From contig DBYD01000029.1 of the NCBI GenBank assembly GCA_002309855.1, positions 5,385-69,384 of the forward strand: DNA of 64,000 nucleotides, read 5' to 3'. Each line of letters begins with the position of its first letter. The stretch's first letter is position 1. This document shows, one piece after another, positions 47,501 through 56,500 of this stretch. Position numbers and translations under genes: made by a program. A model generated the notes under the pieces. That model was not told where the DNA came from, did no database searches, and worked only from the letters and a program-made list of their open reading frames with translations. The DNA comes from Bacteroidales bacterium UBA1195 (GTDB lineage Bacteria > Bacteroidota > Bacteroidia > Bacteroidales > WCHB1-69).

Positions 47501-47782
47501 ATATTGCTGGCAGTCGAAGTAGGGAGTTATGAGTTCCGCCGTGTCGCCGCTTGCGTATGGGACGTAGCCGTGCGCCGCGTATGATGCGGAGACCACCAGC
47601 CCCTTTTCAGTGCGCCAAGTGGGAGCCTGGGCGGAATAGGCCGGCTGCACCGACCAGCCCTGCGGGGTGTTCTTGCCGAAGGTCTCGTTGCAGACGTAGG
47701 TGCCCTGTGCCTGCGCAGTCATTATGGCTGTGGTGAGCATCATCGGCAAAACGGCTTTTCTGAATATGTCTAAAATGTTCAT
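41576..47782 (-). CDS. Giant protein B, paralogue of A: two beta-helix blocks and T9SS type A sorting domain
   Basis: The product has about 2068 residues from the ATG at 47780-47782, which gives the signal peptide MNILDIFRKAVLPMMLTTAI to AQAQ. An open frame extends 39 codons further upstream but crosses the promoter, so the shorter start is preferred. Domain order equals that of A. The first ~440 residues and beta-helix 2 are almost identical to A. Beta-helix 1 differs and resembles that of D (NHIDNGCRNVITMATTHRL, RADSVTCNRNRVWVKDKTSS, SGRILIANNVILGYSNSSYV). The second jelly-roll block is also diverged. The protein ends LGQNIPNPASNMTAIPF to RKMNIVR. The role is inferred to be surface adhesin-like. 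Confidence 0.9.
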   Translation of the reverse strand: MNILDIFRKAVLPMMLTTAIMTAQAQGTYVCNETFGKNTPQGWSVQPAYSAQAPTWRTEKGLVVSASYAAHGYVPYASGDTAELITPYFDCQQYEYVILKFSHICKVLPSDICQIMYQEKGLGVNYKWRPIPNDAYKGKFTGYKANLAFDHGSYTEWKANDTFAQPASGWWKEEIFDMSNYAGYSEVRFKFVIRKGSYPGSFIAAGWYVDDVQLLCAAHAIQPPVVAFTSNIADTMFTTGPIVVNAKVATRTNGHILTPYLHTVTLYSGKSKHDSIKMKATAGDSMWTATIPQQYFGTSVQYYIIGRDTFGNNAKANAGFYVKYPGGFDSNSVAMYSIDKPGRVSITNPQSVQVSFKNKGLNNLKSAELHWSLNGVYQGSKKYTGNLPCDFIDTITLGSYIHRVNDYDTVTVWIKMPNNVADKAVNDDTLQRISLGCAKASSGTFAVGPNSQYKTLKEAMDGIYACGAGGDITIEFENGTYIIDSVLRLNTAFMNGHHLTFTSKSKNRDSVTISYKASITAPGMITLNNTENVTFSYLTIHNSSTSNSNTVCLNGPIDNVTFYHCVLRRTNGTGFATSGYQMTIGSTTLNATTAQANDNGNNGLNAFVRDLRFIGNHIDNGCRNVITMATTHRLHRLVFNDNTITDNTAAGIMVYRADSVTCNRNRVWVKDKTSSYWSPGIQLSVITGDSVCGNFISFLNQGTTYGGPGISVSGTSGKPTGSGKSGRILIANNVILGYSNSSYVRNNAGSSNLLTVSKAQADVFFNSVYNGRTSAAPTSGNNNKTVYVMGINDTSDIHMVGNQLIAFDDKNQHTLNVAAATAAAGKVVSEHNNFYFANGGKTIAYYNGNAVTSLAALQPLINDKGSISADPGFADPTKGLQLKDYTLFMVPNPGITNDFEDSARKKITAIGAYAGKLGKLDASLGEFAGTQLVGGQSSPVKVTLTNLGDDDLKSAVIGWSVNGTAQTPKSWSGLLTSGSSDTVTLGSVNAPGGKQISIIAWVYQPNQDKDPNPNNDTIRMQEFICGSPMKGSYTVGGTSPDFASFDEAYTIMTHCGIGGAVTLVFRAGQYSALSIADSVPGSSAASTIRITADKGATVRFDNGTNGATLKNAMHWIFDGVAFGNTSKADCGVAFEGMVRNILIRNCDIQASNTAVKTEAAVRYNNPTGSTLFMQEVRLIGNRIEGGAYNIHMACMAGSTTNMPSASLTIDSNIMKEAAAYGLYSESYAHYKSVRANDVTGRKGADEYCGLWFHSYNDIDALDANRVRAEATGVYGIVLSTSINTSAKGLLSNSEITLTGTKFAYGITLTDPYQEWDIAHNSVLVRCDKGNAYAVRLYNNSGKQPFNLLNNLLVAEGATAYPIYIEKVPMSISSYYVLDYNNYFAQNMVGYFGKAIATLADWRSNTGQDAHSVAVQPQFAQQATSLELKDYSAFACNRLNNVTRDILGKARNTVTTMGCYSGNLKLEADLAAVAFVNPDPTSAVACHGDFTDIEVTISNIGNIAADFAKSPLKVRIEVTGIPLNSILKDTIIRQGKLDPAQSGRFRLLRISTISAIQHIRVILSDTADHNPANDTISMDYNTYRVYLPFDTYLSAMPQELLQECRKGGSLWKVASSGSLQPAFGKGCLLFDGRGHTGDRTNIILNSINIQNTTEPKLSLWYAHHNGNNQGDSLIIKATTDGGATYTVLGRLCAAAATAGWKLYEYPLDKFSNAQCLCIVMETVAGGAEQQIDRILISGRNDISIQLLLPDLDKLSACSLQNLPVRVVLKNLIPSEATVSCYLSVNVSGASNQLFRRLCQGFLPGNASDTLLVTDSLDLSAEGTHKFEAVLHTIDDDPTNDTARGAITINQNIALAAVSGIDSSTLYSGNDQLQIKATVKNKGTVPVDRVVLRMYANGQALLADTLRTHIKAGDSVTQQLSQPFVVPSATKENPTFGFRLEALLPCDAATGDNSIALTGKVNVPDTTGTDTNNVDTTGIRIAKRMDWRLGQNIPNPASNMTAIPFTLPQGGEVTISVLSANGQLVHRRRIQAQAGENTVSISTEGWADGLYYYRMEYNGRQQVRKMNIVR
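45040..46430 (-). other. Beta-helix 1 cassette of protein B (related to protein D)
   Basis: This segment is flanked by blocks shared with A but carries the B/D-type beta-helix: IHNSSTSNSNTVCLNGP, FATSGYQM, WSPGIQLSVITGDSVCGNF and DDKNQHTLNVAAAT. The corresponding segment of D lies at about 62440-63570. Boundaries are approximate. Confidence 0.7.
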
Positions 47783-47825
47783 AATGATAATTTTAAATAT
47801 TAATCCCAAATTTAAAACGAATTTG

Positions 47826-47833
47826 CAAATATA
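47826..47833 (-). promoter_or_regulatory. Promoter -7 box for protein B
   Basis: The minus strand reads TATATTTG, 44 bases upstream of the B ATG, in a leader almost identical to that of A. Confidence 0.65.
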
Positions 47834-47951
47834 CGAAAAAAAAAGACTGGATGAAAACTCCGCCTTTTTTATATCTTTTTCGCTGACATTTTGGTACAAT
47901 AAAAGCTTTTATGGCACCGTTTTTGGCAGGTGCATCTGAAAAACTGTTACG

Positions 47952-48407
47952 ATGAAACATTTTTTTCTCCTTCTTTGTATGGCGGCGGCAGGCATCCATG
48001 CAGCAGCCCAACAGCCGTTGAACGGAAGCGCTGACAATATTGTGGGCAACTATATCGGACGGCAGAACGGCGACTGTTTCAAGGTGCGTGTCACGCGGCT
48101 GGCGGACGGCACCTATAGGGCGCAGGTGTATTGGGTGGAACGGGATTGTGACGAATCAGGCCGGAAAATCCTTGACAGCAAAAATCCGGACAGAAGCCTC
48201 CGGCAGACACCCTATGACCAGATTGTGCTTTTCAATGGATTGAAATACAATGCAAAGGACAAATGCTGGGACGGCACCAAAATTTATGACCCACAGCGCG
48301 GCATCCGCGCGAACATGCGTGCCGATTTCACCCCGAAGGGGAACCTGCGCATCAGAGGGTCGCTGTTAGGCATCAGCGAAACAATCTATTGGCAGCGTAT
48401 ACCGTAG
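47952..48407 (+). CDS. DUF2147 family secreted protein
   Basis: The 151-residue protein has a signal peptide (MKHFFLLLCMAAAGIHAAAQ) and the DUF2147 pattern: IVGNYIGRQNGDCFKVRVTR, VYWVERDCDESGRKILDSKN, CWDGTKIYDPQRGI and a final IRGSLLGISETIYWQRIP. The family is a small beta-barrel-like exported domain without established biochemical function. It is transcribed divergently from giant B. A remnant of its 3' end lies between A and B, showing that a second copy once existed. No TAnnTTTG box is seen in its own direction. Confidence 0.88.
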   Translation: MKHFFLLLCMAAAGIHAAAQQPLNGSADNIVGNYIGRQNGDCFKVRVTRLADGTYRAQVYWVERDCDESGRKILDSKNPDRSLRQTPYDQIVLFNGLKYNAKDKCWDGTKIYDPQRGIRANMRADFTPKGNLRIRGSLLGISETIYWQRIP

Positions 48408-48424
48408 GGTTGCATGACAAATCT

Positions 48425-48452
48425 GTAGAGACGCAAAATTTTGCGTCTCTAC
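48425..48452. repeat. 28-bp perfect REP-like palindrome
   Basis: GTAGAGACGCAAAA is followed by its exact reverse complement. Symmetry extends one base further on each side (T/A). The outer eight bases equal those of the palindrome inside the RAYT gene. It lies between the convergent DUF2147 and LRR_5 genes, supplies the TAG stop of the latter (48449-48451) and can fold in either transcript. Confidence 0.9.
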
Positions 48453-50431
48453 AATTTAATGAATTTCCAGCATCTGCCTTCCAACCTCAACATATAGACA
48501 CCTTTGGCCAGAACGTCCACGCGGATTCCTTCGGTGGTGTTGTAGTTCCCCTGCATCATTATACGTCCGGTCACATCCGACACCATATAAGGCATGTTTG
48601 CGTAACGTTCGCCGTTGGTGAGGAATAGGGAATGCGTGACAGGATTGGGATAAAGCGCAGGATTATGTGTTCGGATGACACCCACACCGGAGGAATCAAC
48701 ACCTGTTGAATCCGGAACACGGGTGTAGCAGTTGGTGGGGGAGGTCTCCCCTTTACAGCCATGCAGGTAAGGAATGAAATTGTAGCAATACTGGACACCG
48801 GTTTCCACAGCGGTATCCCTGTAATAGGGTTCTTTCACCATCGCCACATGACTGCCTTCGCGCAGCACCTCATATTCATCTCCGTTGCCATCCCATGTCC
48901 ATTCAAAGGCGGAGCCGTCATCGTTCACACGGATGGAGGTGTCCGCCACCTTTGATTTGTAAATATGCCTGACATAATAGATGACCAGCGTGTCGCAGTG
49001 GAGGCTGTCCACAGCAGGTTTGGCCACTGTGTAGACGCCAGGCTGGTCTGGGATGAAACCGTACATGGCCTGTATCTGATAGTCGCACATTGAATCCAGC
49101 ACCACCTCCACCATATCCATTTCGCGGATGTTGGGGTAGAGATAACGCCATCCCAAATTTTTTTTGTAGGCCTCCAAACTTCCGCACGGCACATAGACCT
49201 GGATCCCAGTATAAGGTTTGTTCCTTGCAGTATCCTTTGCGGTCATCTCAGATGAGGTTGACGAGTAGATGCGGGGAGGTGTTTTTGACTTTAAAATCAA
49301 TTCCCCTTTTATTTCTTCCCAATCCGAGGTGCTTCCTATCATATATGACCAGGCTGACATAGATAGGGATTTAAGGTTTTCAGGCAAAACAAGTGAAAAA
49401 TAGTGCGGACGTCCCCTAAGCCACATCCCCACATCTGAAGCATTGCCAAAAACATTATGATTTATGTTCTCCAAACATTTGGGCAAGATGATGCTGCGCA
49501 TCGTTTTGTTGAACAGTGAAGCGTTTATCCATGTGTGTATACGGCTGGCGGACAAATCCAGATAATGAAGGGAGGTGTCTGCCCTAAAGGCTTGTCCGAT
49601 GCTGTCCACCGCACCCAGAAAATCCATGGAGGAGAGGTTGGGACAACAGCTGAAACCACTGATTGTCCTTATAGTGGCTGGAAAGCTGGCTGTTTCCAAT
49701 CCGGTTTCAGTAAAACCGACTACATATTCAAGCGTATTGGGAAACTGTATGTTTCTCAAAGAATAGCAGCTATAAAAACTTGAGTTTGTAATGGAATCCA
49801 ACCCCTCTGGCAGTATCACCTCGCTCAAATTCGGACAATAACGGAAACTTCTTTCTATTTTGTTGAGCGATGGGGGACAGACAAAACGCCGGATGCCGGA
49901 GTAACTGAAAGCCTGTTCTCCCAAATGGCTGACCAAGCCACCCATCTCCACTTCCTCCAAATCTGCGGACTGGAAGCAATAGTTTCCGATATGGCGGACG
50001 GAATCGGGCAGCTTGAGTTTTTTCAGTCCGCTGCATGATGTGAAATTATAGTCTCCGACACTTTCAATGCCTTCTGGTAGGGAAACGGATGTAAGCGAAA
50101 TATTGTTAAATGTATATGCCGCAACTGCTGTGATCCGATATTCAACCGACTGCCAGACCACCTTGTCCGGAACATTCAGATTTCCATGATACATGTTACG
50201 TTTGGTCGGTTTTAATTTGTACCAGATCAAATAGGAGGAATCTGTTTGGCCGGTTGCGGAGTCGCATCGGAAGCTCACCGCCACGGTCTGCGGGGAGGTG
50301 ATAAGGTAATAAATCGTGTCCCCACTGGTGTTTACGGCGGAAAAATCAAAGGTGTGTGGAGCAGGCCTTTGGGCAAACAGCGTCATGCCCACCACCATCA
50401 TTATGGCTGAAAAGAAGAATTTGGCTTTCAT
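48449..50431 (-). CDS. BspA-like leucine-rich repeat (LRR_5) protein with T9SS type A sorting domain
   Basis: The 660-residue protein has a signal peptide (MKAKFFFSAIMMVVGMTLFAQ). About ten LRR_5-type repeats lie between residues 110 and 400 (SVSLPEGIESVGDYNFTSCS, LKLPDSVRHIGNYCFQSADL). A fibronectin-like segment (YEVLREGSHVAMVKE, YCYNFIPYLHGC) and a T9SS type A domain from NPALYPNPVTHSLFLT to WKFIKL complete it. The TAG stop is supplied by the REP-like palindrome, so the last residues may have been altered by its insertion. It starts 73 bases after the stop of giant C with no TAnnTTTG box between, so it is probably cotranscribed with C. It is a probable surface protein of unknown ligand. Confidence 0.9.
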   Translation of the reverse strand: MKAKFFFSAIMMVVGMTLFAQRPAPHTFDFSAVNTSGDTIYYLITSPQTVAVSFRCDSATGQTDSSYLIWYKLKPTKRNMYHGNLNVPDKVVWQSVEYRITAVAAYTFNNISLTSVSLPEGIESVGDYNFTSCSGLKKLKLPDSVRHIGNYCFQSADLEEVEMGGLVSHLGEQAFSYSGIRRFVCPPSLNKIERSFRYCPNLSEVILPEGLDSITNSSFYSCYSLRNIQFPNTLEYVVGFTETGLETASFPATIRTISGFSCCPNLSSMDFLGAVDSIGQAFRADTSLHYLDLSASRIHTWINASLFNKTMRSIILPKCLENINHNVFGNASDVGMWLRGRPHYFSLVLPENLKSLSMSAWSYMIGSTSDWEEIKGELILKSKTPPRIYSSTSSEMTAKDTARNKPYTGIQVYVPCGSLEAYKKNLGWRYLYPNIREMDMVEVVLDSMCDYQIQAMYGFIPDQPGVYTVAKPAVDSLHCDTLVIYYVRHIYKSKVADTSIRVNDDGSAFEWTWDGNGDEYEVLREGSHVAMVKEPYYRDTAVETGVQYCYNFIPYLHGCKGETSPTNCYTRVPDSTGVDSSGVGVIRTHNPALYPNPVTHSLFLTNGERYANMPYMVSDVTGRIMMQGNYNTTEGIRVDVLAKGVYMLRLEGRCWKFIKL

Positions 50432-50503
50432 ATATTACATTTTTAGGTGACCTCTATTTTTTACTTATTTCCCCATTCTCATTTTGTTCTGGTTTTTAAT
50501 TAT

Positions 50504-53500
50504 TTACCGGACAATATTCATTTTGCGCGTGATGCGTTGTCCGCGGTATTCCATGGTGTAATAATATACGCCTGCGGCCCATCCGGAGGCATCCAGTCCG
50601 ATGCGGTTCTCACCGGCCTCAACCTGGATTGTACGGCGGTGGATCACCTGTCCGTTGGCCGTCATGACTGTCAGTGTGGCCTCACCGGCCTGCGGCAGGC
50701 TGAACGGGATGGCTGTCACCTCCGTGGCCGGGTTCGGGATGTTCTGTCCGAGGCTCCAGTCAAGACGCTCCGCATCGCGGATGCCGACGCTGTCGCGGTA
50801 GCAGCTGAACTGCTTGGCGAGGGTGTCGTTGCTTTGGATGGTGTCGCCTGCAAAGGCCTCGACGTATGCCTTCAAGGTGTATTTGCCGGTGTAGTCCGGA
50901 ACCTTGTAGTTCATGGTGAACTGGTGGTTCTTGGTCTCGTTGACGGCCATGTGGCTGATGTTCTCGCTGATGCTCTCCACCACCTGACCGCTGTTGTTCA
51001 CAACATCCACATGTATTATGATGTTTTCAGCCTCCATGTTGCCGATGTTGGCCACACGCACGGTGGGCGAGAGCTTGGTCTTGCCAAGAGCCTTTTCGGT
51101 TGTGGAGATTTCCAGCACCTGGATGTCGATGGAGTCCGGAATGTTGACCTGTCCCACAATGCTGACCATATCGTTGCTGTTGTCGCCGTCGCATTCCAGA
51201 TCGCTCTTCAGCTCGAAGAAGTAGTATGGCTGGTCCTTGCTTACGGCGGGGACTGTAAAGCATTTGCTCATTGTATGGCGAACGGTGTCACCGGCATTGA
51301 GGCGTTTGCGGATTGTGTCGGTGACCACCTCGTTGCCGTCAATGCTCAAACGCAGCAGAACCATCTCCACCGGGATGTTGCCGTTGTTTACGGCCAACGC
51401 GCTCACGCGGACGGTGTCGCCGGTCATCTTGAACATCTGGCCGTCAAGGCCGAAGACGGTGTCAAGCGCGATATCCTGCATGACAATCAGGCTGGAGTCG
51501 CGGATGGTGTCATTGGCGGTGTTGTCGTCAATGGCCTGCATGCATGCCTCGAAATAGTAGGCCCCGTTTGCGGAGAGGTCGAGCTGTCCGGTGATGAGCA
51601 GCGTGTCGCTCTCAAATCCGCCGAGTGTCTTGTTGTAAACATAGGTGAACTGCTGGTTGCTGATTCCTGTTACACTTACCTGTATTGTGTCATCAGAAAC
51701 CGATACGGAGGTGCGGTTCAGGTTCTCGACAATGGCCTTCAGGGGCTGTCCCTGCAGGTGGCAGGCGGAGAGCTGGTCGGTCTCGGGCAGGAGCAGACGC
51801 AGCGCAATGTCCTTGTCGGCAGTGATGCGGATGCGGTCGATGTACTGGTTGCACCCGCCGAAGCTCATGCCCTGGAATGCTATGCAGATGCAGTTGTCGT
51901 TGGCGAACTTGCTAAGGTCAAACTCATATTTTTTCCAGTATACTCCGGTGTCGGAGGCTCCAATCTTGCCAAGTTCGGTGAAGGTCGCACCCTCATCGGT
52001 TGTAACCTGGATGCTGAGGAAGTCGCGGACCGCTTCGTCGGTGTGGGCGTACCAGAAGGTCAGTTTCGGATTGGAGGTCTGGTAGATGTTGACGGAGTTG
52101 AATACGGCGTCAGCCACGCTACCGGGCCTGCCCATGCCGTTGAACACCAGGTAGCCGGTGCCGAATACGGGGGCGATAACGGTGTCTTTCGGCTGCACGC
52201 TCCATTCGGTGGAGCCGGACTGTGTGATGCTGACAAATTCGGTCGGGGCGGTGGAGAAGTTCACATCGTATGGGAGGTTCACATGGCTCACGTTGTAATC
52301 CATGAGAAGTGTGTCGTTCTCCGCATGGTGGTCGGCGGTGTCTTTGAGCAGAATCTGCAGATGGTAGATGCCGCTTGCCATGGTGGGGATTTTGCCGAGT
52401 TTGATTGTGTCGGTCAGTGCGGAGGCCAGTTGGCCGGTGGTGAGCACGGTGTCCATGCGGAAGTTTCCTGCGCCGGTTACAATCAGGGTGACGGTAAGCG
52501 GCGACTGGCTGAAGTCGGCGGTGACCCGTCCGCGGTTCTGTATGCTGACAGCCACATCGGCGAAGTCGCCGTAGCATTTTATCTCATCGGCAACCATCGG
52601 CTGGGTGAACTTCTTGGCGGAGAGGTCAAGGTCGTCGGTCATTTCAAGGCTGTAGCAGCCGACGGAGGCGACTGGGCCGCGCGGTGTGTTGAGGATGTCA
52701 AAAGCCGCCTCGGCCATGCGTGGGCAGGAGAAAGCGCTGTAGTCTGTCAGCTCAAGGCTTTGGGTGATGTCGATGAAGCTGGGCCTGCTGTTATAGGAGC
52801 CGGAATCCTGCGTTGTGGCCGACTGCCAGCCGGCAAGGCTGTTGATTGCCGAACCGGCGTATCCTACGTTGGTTGCGGTGTCAACCGTGTTGCATCCGTA
52901 GTAGAGGTTGTAGTCGAAAATCATGTAGCTCGGTTTCACGTAGGTGGCGCTTGAGACATATACAGGATAGGCTGTCGTGGATTTGGCCATCAGCAGGTTG
53001 TTGCGGAGGCTGATCTTGTAGGAGGTGCTGGTGTTGTAGAGATAGGCTCCATAGGCTACACTGCCGGAGGATTCCACCCGGATGCTGTTGTTGTAGATGT
53101 TCCAGCTCTGGTAGGGGTAGTAGCAATAGATGCCGTAGGCCGCGCTGCTGTTGGAGACCATTATCTCGTTGTTTGTGATGTTGCCCTGCTTTCCGCCGTA
53201 GCTGCCGTAGTTGGCATAGTAGTACATGTAGATGCCGTAGCCGGAGGCGGCGTTGACATGGATGCGGTTGGCGTCAAGTGTGTCGATGTTGTTGTAATAA
53301 TAGAGGTACATGCCGTAGAAGGTGCCGCTCCCTGCGCGGTTGGTGATGCTGTTGTGCGAAATGCTGGTGTAGTGGCTGTAATAGTAGCTGTAGATTCCGT
53401 ACTGGTATGCATCGGTCATGGTGTTGCCGGTTATGGTGACGGAGGCCAGCGGCATGTTGGCGGTGTTTCCGGCCATGTAGTACATGTGGATGTTGGCGAC

Positions 53501-56500
53501 ACCGCCCCTGATGTTGTTATTGACGAACCGCACATTGACAGGATGGTTGCCGCTTCCGCTCGTGCTGTGGAAATAGACGGCCATCGAATTGGAGGTGGCG
53601 GTGGTGGAGGCGCTTATGTTGCAGCTGTGGAAAAGGATGTCGGTGTTGGAGGATTCCAGCAGCACCCCATAGAGTCCGTTGGAGGTGTTGCCGAAGTTCA
53701 GTCCCCTGAACACCCAGTGCGCGGCGTTCTGCAGCGCGATGCCAGCTTCGAGGCTGCCACCGTCGAAGGTGACCTTGGCGTTGCTGTCGGCAATGACTGT
53801 GATGCGTGCGCTGTCGCTTGCGCCGGGAATCTGGCCTGCTATCTTGAGCGGACCGTAGCTGCCTGCACGCATGGCGAGGGTGACGGGGCCGGAAATGCCG
53901 CAGGAGTGCAGCACATAGATGGCCTCCTCGAAATCGTTGAAATCCGGTTTGTTGCCGCCGATGGTGTATGTGCCGTTAAGTTTTCCGGCGCAGATGTATT
54001 CGTACATGGAAATGGTGTCGTTCTGCGGCACCATGTCGCTGGTCTGGTTGGGGCTTGTGCTCCATGCCGTGATGCGGATCATGCTGCCGATGGCTGCTGT
54101 GACACTGCCCAGCTGTATGGACTGTGTGGCTCCTGTCACCAGATTTCCGCTCCATTTCACAGGAGTCTGCGCCACGCCGTTCACGGTCCATTCAATGACG
54201 GCCGATGTCAGGTTTTTCAGGCCGCAGTTCATCAGGGTGGCATATACGGGACTGTTCTTGGCACCGATTATGTCGGTTCCGGCAAAGTCGGTCAGGCTGG
54301 CATCCAGATCCTTCAGGATGGCGGTGTAGGCGCCCATGGAGGTGATGCTGTTACGGAGCGAATCGTTGAAGTCGTTGCTGACGCCGGGGTTCGGCATCAG
54401 GAAGCGGCCGTAGTTTTTCAGTTCAAGACCTGAAGCCAGGTTGATAAAGGCCGGGTCGATGGAGACGCTATGCTTGTCCCCGCCGCCTGCGCTTTGCAGG
54501 CCGGCAACGGTATAGGCGGGATTGTTGTTGTACATGGCCACACAACCGCCGCCGTTCCAATAATCGTTGTAGTCGGTGAACGCCGCTCCGGCTGCCAGCG
54601 CGTCCACGCCGAGCGGGAACTGGTTGACGGAGTCAATGCCTGCAACGATGTTGCCGACCGCACGGATGGATGAATCACCGAGCGATAGTATCTTGACGCC
54701 TGCGGTATGCGGTGATGAGCTGTATGCGGTGTTGTTGTTGAATATGCTGTTGCATACAAAGTCTATTTTGCCGGACAGGCGCACCACGCGGCCCTCTCCG
54801 GTGCCCAAACGCCAGCCACCGCCCACATGGGCGATGATCACGTTATTGGCCACCAGGATTTTTCCGCCTTTCAGGTTGGTTCCGGAAATGTTGAACACAT
54901 TGCCGGTGGCGCCTCCGGAGGCTGTGGTGGTGCCTGTGTTCATGTCGATGAAGTTGCCGTAAATGCTGTCGCAGGTGATATTGTTCAGATGCACACCTGC
55001 GGAATTCTGGTTGTGCGCGTTGCGGGAGGTGCCGGTGTTGTGGTTAAAGATGACGCTGTCAATGTAGTTGATGCGCAGGATGCCGTCGTGCGCTCCGAGG
55101 ATGGCGGTGTGTTCGATCCGCAGGCCGGAGAGCCGGTTGGTGGCTGTGCCCAGGATGATGTTCCGGCAGCCGCCCCGGATGGTGTCGTCGATGAAGGTGA
55201 TGTTTCTGACCTTAAAGGAAAGGGAGGCATTGTCGCTGGCCGATGTGGCGGTGCCCGGTCCGATTGTGGAGGCACTGCCGGCAGTGGCTGCGGCCGGACT
55301 CTCGATGTTGCAGTGGAGGAAGGCGATGTTCTCTGTCGGTCCGTTGAAGCAGATGGTGTGGCATCCGCTTGTGGCGGTGCTGAGGATGGTGACGTGGCTG
55401 AAGGTGACATTGTTCATGTTGTTCAACTGTACCGCACCGATGGAACCTGCGTAGCCGAAAATCACGCTGTCGCGGTTCTGGGCGATGGAGGTGACGGTGA
55501 GGGTGCCGCCATGCATGAAGTCGGTGTTCCAGTTGATGCCTCTTGAGAGGGCATAGGTGCCGCTCTCGAAAGCAAGCGTGATGTCGTTGCCGCCGCCGCA
55601 TTTGCGGATGATGTTGAAGAGGGTGTCAAGGTCGGCGTAGGTGTAGTCGGCCTTGCTGGAGTTGCCGATCACAAACCGGCCTGTGACGGCTGAGCTGCAA
55701 ACATACTGGCTGGCGGTCACGGTGTCGTTTTTCGGATTGCCGTCGCCTTTCAGCACAAGGATGGATTCAAACCGGACGTTTCCGCCAGGAATGGCGAAAG
55801 TGCCAAGCGGCACGGTGTCCGACATGTTGGTCTTCAATGCATTCTTAGGCCGGTAGCTCACATTCGGCTGCGCCGTCCCGTTGATGGAAAAGAGCAGTGT
55901 GGCCGAATCGACAGGTTGCGGCCCGACATTTTTGATGATGACCGAAATCGGATGTTTGCCGGTTGAGGAGAGGCCGTTCAGCCCGACAAATCCGGTCAGT
56001 GCGGCATCCATCGGGTCGCGTGTGGCTTTGATGACGATGGTCAGCGTGTCGTTCTTCGCATTGGAGTCCAGCTGGCCGTTCGGGTCGGAGACCACAATTT
56101 CGAAAAGGTTGTCCCCCTTGACCAGGGCGACTTGCCCCAGAGTGACGGTGTCAGCATTCCCTTTGGCCAGTTTGCCCTTCCATGCGAATGGGGTTCCGGC
56201 CTTCTGGTTGAGGCTGTATAGTATCTTTGCGGAGGTGACTGTGGAGTCTCCCGCATTCTTTATGGTGACGGTCAGCGGATAGGGGTTGCCGATTATGGCG
56301 GAGGCGTCCGGTGAGAGGATGCTCTGGACGGCCATGTCATACGGATAGCTGTGGATGATTCCGGCGTAGGCGCCGATTGCGGTGTTGGCGACACGTGCGT
56401 TCCCATCAATGTCCTCGCTGTTGCCCGGGTTGGGGATTACAAACAGGCTGTAGTCGGTCAGCTGCAGTCCCTTGGTTGAATCCACCCACTGCGGTGCGTA

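Noticed and set aside
50447..52954. A long plus-strand open frame (835 codons) opposite giant protein C
   Set aside because: It mirrors the codon structure of C, has no export signal or recognisable domain, and its opposite frame is a clear homologue of D. A similar antisense frame exists opposite D.
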